From: Euptelea pleiosperma
Taxonomy: Eukaryota; Streptophyta; Magnoliopsida; Ranunculales; Eupteleaceae
Direction of reading: 5' to 3'
Length of the DNA: 64,000 nt
NCBI GenBank assembly: GCA_035048495.1
Contig: CM068540.1
Coordinates: forward strand, 4,634,829 to 4,698,828
The position numbers and the translations under genes are program-made. Shown here piece after piece: positions 1 to 13,100 of the stretch. Numbering within the stretch: the stretch's first letter is position 1; each line of letters starts with the position of its first letter. The notes beneath the pieces are model-generated. The model was not told the DNA's origin and searched no databases. It worked only from the letters and a program-made list of their open reading frames with translations.

Positions 1-1437
1 TATTATTCTTGGAATAAATAGTGTAGTTTTGTACGAATGTTGGGTATATTGTCGGAAAAAAAGGCCTATTTAGAGAGTAAATCTTTTTCCATAAAATAAG
101 TCAATTTTTTCACACTACTGGAAGGGCATGCACAATGCACATGCTTCTTAAGTAATTAACTATTGAATTAGACTTAAACTAATGAAAAATGTTCAATGCA
201 CAATTTAAATAATAAAATTACTCTATGTCATTAGTAATTATAAAATAGTTTATAAATGTATTATCGAAATCTTAATATAATGAGAAATAAAATAGTTAGT
301 ATATGGACATCAACGATATCAATGAGAGCTTTAATGGTATCATTTTTATTACAAACTTATAGATTGGAAATACGATTTTGAAAATTTTAACACGCAAAAA
401 AAAAAGATTCTTGAAAAGATGCCAGTTCAATTTTGTAAAAAAAAAATTTAGAAGCTACCCTCGTTAGAAAAACTTTAGAAGCAAAAGATTATGTTATCTC
501 TAAATAAGTTATTTGATTAAATAATGATTACATGGTTATGTATGTAGTTTCTTAAAAATGTAGAGCTTATATTTGAAAACAAATGCTTCGACTACAAATA
601 ACTGTGAGGAAAGTCGCTTTTCTTTATATATTAGTATCACAATTCAAAATCTCAGTCGATCCCACTCTAGATCGAGTAATCCAAATCGGGATCTGTAGAC
701 ATCGATTCGATTTGATAGGGGGCTATCACGCCCTGGATGCACTATTTGCTTAAGTGGCCTCATGTTGTTTCAAGTGAGATGGTCTGAGATCGAGTTGAAT
801 CAGGTTGATCTATATTGGGATCCATGCCTACCAAGCCTAAGAGTTTGAGACTTTAATCCATGATTTGTATGAAAATATTTTTCATGATAACAAGTTTTAT
901 ACTATTTTACGACACCTTTTCTTTTTCAACATAACCATTGTTTTGCGGAAAAACCATTGTGCTAATAATTTGTTTTCTATTTCATAACTCCCATTTTATA
1001 AGCATAACATTTGTTATTTTAGAAAATAATAAAATAATTGAATGAAAAACAAATGACTGATGTAATGTTATGAAACTGTAAATAACTTTATAACAACCAT
1101 TATTTAGTGTTATCTTCACATTTTATCGTAACAACATTACATGACAATTACTATAATATAATGGCAATTTTGCTCATCATTAATACGTTATAGCAACCCC
1201 TTTAAACCTTGCTTATAAATTGTCTTTTAAACTCTTTTCAAGTTTATGGTGCAATTTAGCAACCCTGACATTATATATCTCTCTTATGTCATGTTCAAGT
1301 GTTCCAAGAATTGCCATCTAATTTTTTTTATTTCAGTTTTATGCATAACTGTCATCTTATTTTTGGTAATCTTTAGGTAGTAATCATTATTGAATTTTTA
1401 TGTTTAATTATTCGTATATCAAGCTCGACCAGTTATT
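1..1437. other. AT-rich non-coding sequence, probably subtilase intron
   Basis: No convincing coding region or RNA gene is visible. The first recognisable subtilase exon (1948) begins in mid-codon, so this stretch is most likely part of the intron before it, or upstream sequence if the first exon was lost. The missing 5' exon(s), expected to encode the signal peptide and most of the inhibitor propeptide, were not found here. Confidence 0.5.
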
Positions 1438-1445
1438 GTCTGGAG

Positions 1446-1742
1446 CAAGGTTTCAAAACGTTCATTGTAATGTACTATGACGATTAAAACGACTATTATA
1501 ATTGGTCACATCAGTTATGTTTGTCAAAAAAACTCAAAATATATATATTTTTTTTTTCAAAAAGAAAACCCTCGATAATGATAATGTCAACATTTTTAAA
1601 CAAAGAAGGGGTTGTTATTATTTTATAATGCTAAGTCTATGTTTAGATCAAATCATTATTTCTTACATAACATAATCGGATTGGGGAGTTACCATTGCAA
1701 TTGCAGTTATTTTTTGTTATAATGATCACTTTTTAAACCATG
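1446..1742. mobile_element. hAT-type MITE, CAAGGTTT family, oldest of three copies
   Basis: The element begins CAAGGTTTCAAAACG and ends TTTTTAAACCATG, an imperfect terminal inverted repeat shared with the copies at 14069 and 15106. It is flanked by GTCTGGAG (1438-1445) and GTCTGGAC (1743-1750), an 8-bp target duplication with one mismatch, as expected for hAT elements. It has no coding capacity. Its ends are more diverged than those of the other two copies, so it is probably the oldest. Confidence 0.75.
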
Positions 1743-1947
1743 GTCTGGACCATCAAGTTCATGAACAGAACTATTGGGTGGCTGGCAAACTCATCATGGG
1801 CCCTTCCATGATCATTGTCTAATCATTTTGTGACTAAAACTTAAACTGAGATGCTTGTGCTTTTGGGCTAACATGTAAGCTCATCATATGTTTGAAATTC
1901 GATTATTTATAGTTAATTAATATATTGTTTTCAAAATTTTGATGCAG

Positions 1948-4900
1948 GGTATGATGAAATTGTATCCATTTTTTTGGACACAACTTTGCATCTCCACACC
2001 ACACGTTCCTGGGATTACTTGGAGGCCCGATCTGGAATCCGATCAGACCACCAATATTCACATGTTTCTACCAATGCTTCTGCTAGCAACATCATAATTG
2101 GAGTCATAGACACAGGTTCCCTTCATTTTTCTTTATTTTTTCTTCATAATCTTTCTTTGCATACCATTATATAAGAGAGCATTTAATAACTGATTGTTCA
2201 CCATATCAAATGGTCTTGCAGTCTAAACTATGTTTACAACTATATATAGCAATTGAAAGCTTGTATTGCTTATGTCAGCACATTAAAAGACTTATTAAAC
2301 TGATTCACCTATGGTAATGGTACTACAAGACTATTTAATATAGTGCACTGTGAGCTGCGAAATCAATACACATAATATAGTTTAGAATGGAAGGGAAAGT
2401 ATGTCTACTCAACATACAAGGGAGGTCTAACATGCGCCATAGTAAGAACGCTATGTAATATGTTATTATTATACTGGAAAGAAAATAATAAACTAAAAAT
2501 ATAAAAGATTCCTGTGAAACAATAGTACCACTGTGTCGAAATCAAAGTCGGACCCTTGTAGCTAATTAGAACAATGGAAAGATGTTGCAGATAGATCTGA
2601 AAATAGAAAGTAATAGTAATAAGCTGAGGCACACATTAGACACGCTGTGGTAAGGCAAAATTCATCCCATGCACCCCGATTGTAATGTTGAGGCTTCTGG
2701 ACATCCACCTTCATGATTTAATAGCTTGATTGATGGTAGGTAGCACTCCAACACCGAAGATTGTAACAAATATTAAAATACCCTCTTAAAGAATGTGAAA
2801 ATTCTAAAAAATATAAAGACTAGTTGTTAAAGGAGGAAAAAGAAGATTTTGTACAACTTATATATCTTTTTGGACATCCTCAAAAAGGTGATTGACAATT
2901 AGAGATGCCATGTAAGGAAAGTTGTAGCGGATAAATCGATCAACCCACTGAAGGTTCAATAGAGTGTTAGAATCTCGTAAGGAATAATTAGGCCCTTTAA
3001 CTTTATTGACCTAGTTGAGAACTATTTCGCTTTTCTATTCTTTAATGAAAAGCACAAAGAGTGGGTCCTTGATGTAGGGCCTTGGACTATTCATACAAAT
3101 CTCCTGGTGCTCCAAAGGCAAAATTCTCCAATACCTAGTTTTGAATTCATATTTTGGCATTACCCCTTCTGGATTCAAGCTCACGGGGTCCCACTTGAGA
3201 TCTTCAATAAATAAATAATAGAGGATTTTGCCCCAAAAGCGTACACACTTATAAAGGTAGACTATAAGGATGAAAAATCATTTTCAAGATGCAAATTTCT
3301 TTGTATCTATATTACAGTTCACCTTAAAAATGGATTGGTTCCAAGAGTGTAGATCCCCTTGAAAGATTAGTGGAATTGGATTGAATTCAAATATGAAAGA
3401 CTCTCACATTTCCACTTTAAATGTGGTTGTACAGGCTACTTTGAAAGCATATGCTATGAAGACAACATTTAAGAGCCCTATCCCGATGATGTGGAATACT
3501 GTGAAGACCCTGGAGACAAAATGCTTTGGCACATCGATGTGAATAGAATCGAAAGCAGAAGAGGACGACAGGTTCACCTCGAAACTTTCTAGTACCCCCA
3601 CTCATAGCATGCAATAGGCCAAAGGTCAATACCTAGAGGGGGTGAATAGGTATTTAAAAATTAATCTAAAAGTATTAACCTAATCATTTTACTTGTCATG
3701 GTCTAGGGTACTAAATCACACAAGTACAATCCTAATTGATTATATTAAATTAATCAACCCAATCAACTCGGATTCAATATATCATTGAAATACAAAAATT
3801 GATCTATTTGGTTTAATCAAATCAAGATCAAGTGTGGAAAAAATAAATCAATTAGTACACATGATTTTTAGCGAGAAAACCCATCGTGAGGAAACCTTGG
3901 GACCATGTCCAGATGTGAAATGATCACTATGCAAAGTTAATGAATACAAAAGTTACCATGCAAAACATTCTTCATAGCTCCAACTTGAATCACTCAATCC
4001 AATGTCTTTGCTCCCATGCCTTCTTGTATCCACACATCGAGTCCACAAGCACCCTTACATGATCACGAACACACAATCTTCAGTTTGGTCTGACCTCAAA
4101 CCTACCAAGGAATCGTTCTAACTCTGACCCTCTTCTCTAATTTGATATATCCTCGAATTGCATCGATTCGATCTCTCTCCGAGTCACACACTCTCAATAC
4201 AATCAAGCAACAAGAAACAAGATGTTTATATATCATACTAAGAACAAATGATGTATCATGGGTGTTTTTAGCACGATCAAAGTTGGAAAATAAATCAATA
4301 GAGATCAAATCTCAGGCTTGGATCTTCATGGGAGCTTCTTAGTGGCTTAGGAGAAAGAGTTTTTTCAACTTAAAATTTATATTGATACCTAATGCAAGTC
4401 CATATGAAATAAAGCAAGTAGTAGAGTCAAATATGGAACCTAATTGATTTTAAAAAACTTTTCTCATGATATTCGATTGATTGGGCAATGAGTTTGATTG
4501 ATCAAAGGCCTAAATAGAACAAAAAAAAAATTTCTCTAATTGATACACACAGAAATTTAAAAACATAATTTTTAGTCAATATAGATTAACCCGCCAATCC
4601 ATCAGGGGCAAAATATTTTCTATTGAAATACTTTCAACTCTCATTGATTGGGCATCAAATCCTATCGATCGGCCAGTGTATAAACAATATATTTAATCTG
4701 GCAAACATTCCTAACTCACGCTACAAGTCTATGAAATACTTAGAAAGATTAAATAGAAAAACTATGATCTAATTTCTAAGGTCTCTAGGTCACTTATAGA
4801 CCTATGTGTGATTACATGAAGCTTTCAAAGTTCAAATGAATCTTTCTAGTCTTCAGGTAGTTTTGAGCGATGAAACCAAACTAAAACACTCTCAACTAGA

Positions 4901-7900
4901 CCACCAACACACTAGGAAGGTTACAGACATATGTTTTGTCACATAGGACTAATCACCACTAAATAATATGAATCTTACAATATCTCCATTTAGCAATTGT
5001 GACAAAAACCAAAAATTACATATAAAAAAATTAAATAAATAATACAAAAATCCTCTCTTTACATGTATCGCTCATACTTACTCAAATGAAAGATGAAGTG
5101 AAGCTTTCATTTATCTATCAATTTATCACCTCTCACATCATAACGAATACCTACGAAAGTTGTATTGTCTAATAAAAAATATATAAATAAATCAACTAAA
5201 TGTAAATGTGTAGTAATGAATGAATGATTAAATCTACAATGCAGTGTAATGCACAAATATGTAATATCACTAGAGTAAGTTTTTCAGAAATTAATCAATT
5301 AAGTGCATAGCAAACCCTTCTTTGTATTTTACAAGGAAAATCCTCTCCCCCTAAATACTTGTTCTACCCCTAACTAACTAAATGATCAATCTCAACTTTT
5401 CTCTCCCTTTTTGTCACAAATTGACAAAGGGTAAATAAGATAACTAATTTTTTTTTTGCTAAAGGCAAATTTAAAGAATTATATTAGAGAGTACATGAAA
5501 ATGTTACAAAAATAGGGGAGACGTGAACCATAAATCATTCACTCAACCACCTAAAAAGAAAAGAGAAAAGGAGAAGAAAAAAGAAAGAAACCACTTCGAC
5601 ATGTAGTAGCATAAATCTGAAAAACTAATAATAAGTTTTGTAAGGATCTTCCACAGATGAGAGAAAGGATGGCCTGTCATTCCACGTATGTATAGAACCA
5701 CTAGATGACATCCTTTTTAGCACAGCAGTCGGCTGCAAAATTGACTCCCCTCCATGTAAATTTGAATCTAATTGATGTAAATCTTGCCTTGATAGAGTTC
5801 CATTTAGTCCGTACCTTCCATGGAATGTCTTCCTTGGTAAAAGCTTTGATTGCGACTTCTAAATCTAACGCTATCCAAATTCTAGTCCATCCTCGAAGGT
5901 AGGCTAAGGATCCTTCAACAATAGCGTGACATTCGGCAAGGTAGTTGGAGGCTATACCAAGGTTTGCAATAAGAACTCCCTTCACAAGGTATATGTGATT
6001 TCTAATAATGACTCCAATCAGCGAGGCCGGGGTTGCCAAGAGATGCCCCATCACAATTGATCATATGGATGAAGATTCCACGAACATGCCTTGATAGAAG
6101 GTGCTCTCTTTTTATACTAGTGTTCTACCTCTTTTGTGATCATTTTTAGCAGGATTTTTGTTGTTACGAGGATTTTCTTGAAACTTTTGAGACTAACAAT
6201 CCTTAGTCCTATGACCCAATTTGACACACACAGCAATTTCCCTACATTTTCATAATATCACATTTACACTGCTTAAACATATATTTATTATTTTCTTACA
6301 AGAACCTAATTTAGGTTTTAATTTTTTCTCTTTTCTCTTCAACAATATTTGCCTAGGACAATGTTCAATTGCTTAATGTATTTGTATTATCTTAATCAAT
6401 CCAATAATCAAGTCTTCTAAAGTTTTTTTTTTCTTTTGTTTCAAATAATTCTTGAATTCCTTCCTAAGAGCTAATTTTCTTTTATAATGGATGCCACTTG
6501 GAATATGTTCTTAGCATGAATTTCATGTATTAATACTCTAAGCTCTTGAACTTGAGGTATTATCAATTTGTTATATTCTATTTTGAATTCCAAAAGAAGC
6601 CAACTACAAATTTCTTAGTTCTTATGTCTTCAATTTTTTTTAACTTTTTATCTAACATTTCCCATAGTTATTTAATTTTTTTAACAAAAAAATAAAAAAT
6701 AAAATTATTTAAACCATTCAAGACATGATTTCATCAATTTTCTCTTTGCAAATTATGCAACCCATGTTCTCATTCAAAAGTATTTGCATATTCCATTTAT
6801 AACATAAACAAAGTTTAAAGTTGTAAGAAAAAAGAGCATTTTTATGTCATTTCTTAAATTTTTTCCTCTTAAATTTTTGGATTTACCCGTGTTATTATTT
6901 TTTACTAGAATCAAAGCTATAACAAAGTTATATATATATATATTAAGATTGTTAGCAAAGTAATGAGTGAAAAATATACTAGAAGCAGATGAACTTACGA
7001 GGACTACTATGCAAGTTGGACGCATTTTTCTTAAAGTAGAAGTTGCCTTTGCTCGGTAACTTTCCTTTATGGCTGATCAGGTTGTGAAATCTACCCCAAA
7101 ATTCAACAACTTACAACCATGATAGATAGAACTCTAAGATCAGAGTTCTTAAAGAACTTGATGATTGTCAACCCACAAAATAAACAGAAAAGGAATCTAA
7201 AACAAGAAAAAAATATAGATAGATCACCCCCAATGGCTGATTTTTGGTGAGGATGATCTCCTCACCATATAGATCACCCCAACAAAAAATCAGCCCATTC
7301 TGAAATTTCTAACCCCCTCAAATGTGGTTTTCAAGTTACACAGTAAAAGTAGACGATCCATAATTCTACAACTTCCAAACCAGTCTATGAATATCGGAAT
7401 GATTTGAATTTTTGTGAGGATAATCTCCTCACCATAGAGATCATAATTCTCGCAAGACTATTTAGCCGTGAAAACTTAACATGACTAACATAGTGTTCAA
7501 ATTAAGGGAGAACTCAACTTTACTAAGCATGCATACATGTGTTGAAACCAAGACTTGTGATACTAAAATCCATAAGCATGCAATACAATTATTGAAGTAA
7601 TTTTTTTTATTAAACTTTCTAAATTTCTTTCCTATTGTATCGCACTAGGGATTTGGCCGGAATTGCTGAGTTTTGACGATGAGGGAATTGGAGAGATCCC
7701 TTCAAGATGGAGAGGAGTATGCATGGAAGGATCTGATTTCAAGATGTCTAATTGTAACAGGTAATAACGTATTAATAGTTTTAGTCAAGTTAGTTTTACA
7801 AAACCAGATTATTACATCTCTCATTTTTCCTTACAATATTGCACTATTGTAGGAAGTTGATAGGTGCTAGATACTACAAGAACCAAGATGATCCAGTCGA

Positions 7901-10086
7901 AGTAGAATTTGGTAGTAACAATACCCATACTGTGAAAAAAACTGGCTCACCAAGAGATCACGATGGCCATGGGACCCATACCGCGTCTACGGCTGCAGGT
8001 TCCCCAGTTGCCAAAGCTAGCTACTATGGGTTTGCACGAGGGACAGCAAGGGGTGGCTCTCCTTCTAGTAGGCTTGCAATTTACAATGCATGTATAGGAG
8101 GTTGCTCTGGTGCTGCCATATTAAAGGCTATTGACGATGCACTTAGGGATGGAGTTGATATAATCTCGATTTCAATAGGGCCAAAATCTGTCATTGAACC
8201 CGATTTCCTTACAAACCCAATAGTCATTGGTGCATTACATGCCGAAAATAAGGGGGTCATGGTAGTTTGTTCAGCAGGGAATTCAGGACCTAATCCATAC
8301 ACTCTCCAAAATTCTGCTCCTTGGCTTTTCACAATCGCGGCTTCTACTATTGACAGAGCTTTCCAATCTAGTATAGTTCTTGGCAATGGGAATGTTTTCC
8401 AAGTAAGTCATGATTTTATAACCAATCTAGTATCAGTCATCTTCTGCCAAAGAAAACATTCAGAGCCTATAATTCCTTTTAGCAATTCCATTCTGTTGTT
8501 AAATACAACTTGTGTAACAAACTTGCATAGTTTTGTTGAATCTTATCTATTCTTTTTTTTTTCTACTCAGGGAACCAACTTATATTCCTCTAATCTTAGT
8601 CGTTCGAAACTGTATCCTCTCGCAATCAGGTAAGATTTTGCAGCTAACTTCACTCTTTTTTTGGAGCTAAGGTACTCCTCTCAAATGGTATTGTTGATAA
8701 CATTCGAGTAATAGTACATCTATGATGGTTGTTGACCCAAATTGACTACCAATTTTTTTTTGAAAGTAAGAAAATCCCATTTTCATGTGAATTTGGGCCA
8801 AAACCATAACCCCAAATAAAACAGTTGTGGTAGCTAGACATTCGGCCGTGCGACTCAGGTAAGTTGGCCACGACCATCCCAATGACTAACCTAGCAGAGT
8901 CTTGTGGCTAGCCAACCACCGCCTTGGAAATAATTTTAATTCCAAAATGTTGTTTTCTATGTTTTTTAAGAACATTGAATTTTTAAATTGCTCACTGGAG
9001 TGGTGATTGGTCATCCATGAGACCTAGGCACATTACGTTTCTGAGTGAGTCAACAACGTTGACCAACGATCAAGAGGGGTCATACTAATTAGCACTACTT
9101 TTGAAGGGTAAGTACTTAAATGCACAAAAAATGATAGTCCCGGCCTAAAGCAACTATATGTAATAGGCCTAAAATAATCCCATAGGGCGTGTTTGATTGC
9201 CAAGTGGGAAAATTGCATTTTCTTTGGGAAAACACAACTGTCCATTGTTAGAGAGCTATTTTAAATCTATATAATTTTCCCTATCGAGCCATTTAAATGT
9301 GGAATCAAACACGCCCATAGTAAAAACAAGTTCATTAATCTGAAGCGAATTGTTCATGGATCATTATTTTTGATACTTACATTATTGTGTCCAAAACACA
9401 GCAATTGCTCTCCAGGGTCCTTGGAGACAAAGAAAGTCGCCGGAAAAATACTTGTATGTATCAGTGGCCCAAATCAAAAGATATCACTCACAAAATCCAT
9501 TCAAGCTAAAGGGTTGATTTTGATCGACGAGGAAGGGTTGGATTTACCAACTCCGACTGGTGTTTTCCCACTCTCAACAGTCGGAGACAAGGCCGGAGTT
9601 CAGATACTTGAGTACATTATCTCCACCAAGTAAGCATTAGTACAATCAGTGCTGTTTGGAAAGCTCATCTTTCTGCATGAAGAAACTTTCAAGAATACAG
9701 TTTCTTTGTGCAAAAAATGGCCATCCAAACAGACCCTTAATGTTTTAACCATTCATTTCATTTATATATTCATTCCCTCTAACGTGCGCATGGGGTGTTC
9801 ATATCTAATTGTCCACCTGCTGATATGGGACACAAATTTGGTTTATGCAAATCAATCAAGAAAAAAAAAATCAGAGTCAAATTTTATTTTTTGACTTTCT
9901 TATATGATGGAGAGATATCAACTAGATCTAACGGCTCAGATCAAATAAATGTTTTTTTACTCTGGTGAATCAGAAATCCAACGGCCACTATTCTCTCAAC
10001 TGTGGATGTAAATCGAGTTAGACCTTCACCCATTGTTGCGTCTTTCTCGTCCCGAGGTCCAGGAATGCTCACAGAAAATATTCTCA

Positions 10087-10169
<83 letters not shown>

Positions 10170-13100
10170 TTGCCTACATCAATGTATGTAAATGCACACA
10201 TACATATAAATTTAGGGTTATTGATTTAGGTGTGGACTAGTGGATTCAAGAGATCCACAATCCATGTGGCAAAGACTGCATGGACTATGATCTCCTCACC
10301 ATGGAAATCATCCTCACCAAAAATCAGTAATTTGTAAAACTTCTAACCCTATCAAATATGGACCTAAATTTAACGGTGAAAATGGGTGGTCCAAAAATTT
10401 TCAATTTGCAATCCACTTTTCACAAAGCTGCAAATGTTGGAATGAGCTAATTTTTTGTGTGGTTGATATCCATGTTGAGAAGAATATCATCACCAAAACT
10501 TAGCCGTTAAATCATTTGCATGTGGGCCCCACGTCCATTAGTCATTCTATTAGTAAGAATAGCTTGAGTCATTCTATCCCAACCTATATATATATATGGC
10601 CTTTCTGCTTTAAAGCCAAAACCTTGCCTCATTAAATGCCTCTCTATTTTGAAGCTAGCCAAAACCTTCACACAGGCTTGGTTCAGGTTATCCAGCATGC
10701 CCGACGGCCCTCCTCAATGATAGTGAGGGACTATAGCATAAGCCATGTGGCACACTTTTAGAGACCACTGACTGTGTGGATGTTTGTCTCATCCCTGGGT
10801 GGACCTATGTATCAAATGTTAGCCTAATTAGTGATTAACTTCAAACCTTTGGATATAAGTATATACCTAAATAATGCTTAAAATCTACGGTTGAAAATCA
10901 ACCCATTAAAATGACTCCAATCAAATCCTTAAAGATCTCTAATCAGGCTGCTTTTTTTGCATGTAGGTCCACCTACGGATGGGCCAAATATCGATACAGT
11001 CAGTGATCTCTAAGAGTGTGCCACGTGTAAGGTGCACGTGCATCACACGTGGCATTCCCCTAGTGTGTGTGTGTGTGTGTCTGTTTAGTCTGGGATACGT
11101 TGACTCGTGGTTTTGAGACTAATATAATGGCTAATGAACGTAGGGCATATACATATGAGTAAAGGGATGATTTCCATGTTGAGGAGGGACAAATCTAGTA
11201 TGCAACTATTTGCAGACTTAAAAGTATGCCAACATTGTATCCACCATTGAATGCTCCTTGAAAAACATGTTTTTAATTTATAAAATATTTTTTTCTGAAA
11301 ACATTGAAATAACACATTTTTCAAGGGACATCCAACAGTACTGACAATGTTTGCATACTTTTAAGTCTGCCAACAGTTTCATACTAGATTTGTCTGGTGA
11401 GGAGATCATCCTACAAAATATCACCCCTTAACTCTTCTATATGTGGTTCCATGATCGCGTGTTATTTTGTAAGTCAAAAAGCATTAGGGCTAGGACAAAA
11501 TGACTAATGATATTCTTACTAATATAATGACTAATGGATGTGGGCCCTTATGCAGATGAGTTAGGGGCATTATTTTCATAGACCTGGTGGTATTTTAGTA
11601 TAGTATTTAGTGTATTACCACAGCAATGTTAGCCCTTAGTTTAAGAATTACGATGTCATCATTTCCAAATTAAATCGTTGACATTGTCGGATGAATGCCC
11701 CGGTGGTATTTTGATTTTCCATGCATCTAAATGGGGCCCACTTAGTAGTTAACATTGCCCTGTATTAGTCTAATAATCATCCATCATGCAGCCCGATATA
11801 ACAGCTCCAGGTGTTGGCATACTAGCGGCAATGATCCCTAACACTCCGTTCGGGAAGAAGCAGCCGTCAAAGTTTGGCATACAATCTGGAACATCTATGT
11901 CTTGTCCTCATGTCTCAGGTGTCGCTGCGGTCATTAAATCAGTACACAACAATTGGTCCCCTTCAATGATTAAGTCAGCCCTTATGACTACAGGTGAATG
12001 TCATCAAATATTTATAGTGTATTTATTATTTTTTAATTATGATATCCCTTTAAATCATTTATTTATGTTTTATATTTTTTCAATTATGCCATGGTTTCAA
12101 TGGGTGGGGGGTTGGGGGACTCAAATTTTTTACTCTAGTTTTCTCCCAAACTCTCAGCATTGGATTTGACGAAATCCAAGGGTGGTTGACAATGCTGAGT
12201 TGTCATTCACTTTACCAAAGCAAAACCATCCGTGAAATCCAAGGCTGAGAGTTTGGGTGAAAATTTTGAGTCAAAATAGTACAGGCCTCTACTGTACATG
12301 GGTGGCATACATATTCTTATAAATCTTCAAGTGACCAATTTTAAGAACCCATCTAAAAGATCTGCTAGACCAAAAGTCAGTCCCATTGTATGATCTTACA
12401 CCAATCCCACTCTTTTTTTATGACTAAAAATATAAGAGTGACTATTTTCAGTTTCTCGTTGGATCAAAGAGGATCTCTTACATGGGTCTACTGAACAACC
12501 ATATACCCCAAAAGATTGACCTGTTGGAGAAAGACGAAACAACTATGTATATCAACGGGTCGTTGGGCCAACACAACAAGTGTGAGGGAACACACCCTCC
12601 GCTAACATGCCCCCTCAGCTGGAATACAATCCGCTGGAGACTTGAACACGCGACCTCTCAGGCCTTAAGGCTCTGATACTATGTTAAATAACCATTTACC
12701 CCAAAAGAGAGATCGACCTGTTGTGGAAAGTCAAAACAACTATGTATACCAATAGGTCGTCAGGCCAACACAACACGTGCACGGGAACACACCATCTACA
12801 AACAGGGTCCAAAGATTAATTAGAATTTTCACCATTAATTTATGTTTATTGATCTACTTACATTGTTTTCATTTGTATTTTATGCAGCAAGCACATTTGA
12901 CAACATGGGGATGCCCATAAGAAATAGCACATATGGGTATGCAAGTCCACATGAGATTGGGGCAGGTGAAATAAACCTACTTAGAGCTCTTGATCCAGGA
13001 CTAGTGTATGAAACCACAATGACAGATTATCTTTATTTTCTTTGTTATTATGGATATCCAACCAAAATTGTACGAAGTATAAGTAAAGACAACAACTTCA

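Noticed and set aside
6130..6280. A possible gag zinc knuckle on the - strand ([11 protein letters not shown])
   Set aside because: C-x4-H-x4-C fits, but the first Cys of the knuckle is missing and flanking similarity is weak. It may be copia gag debris but is not listed as a feature.
9941..10229. Open frames through the CT/GA repeat with long Ser-Leu or Arg-Glu runs
   Set aside because: They are artefacts of the dinucleotide repeat; only the part up to 10088 is a subtilase exon.
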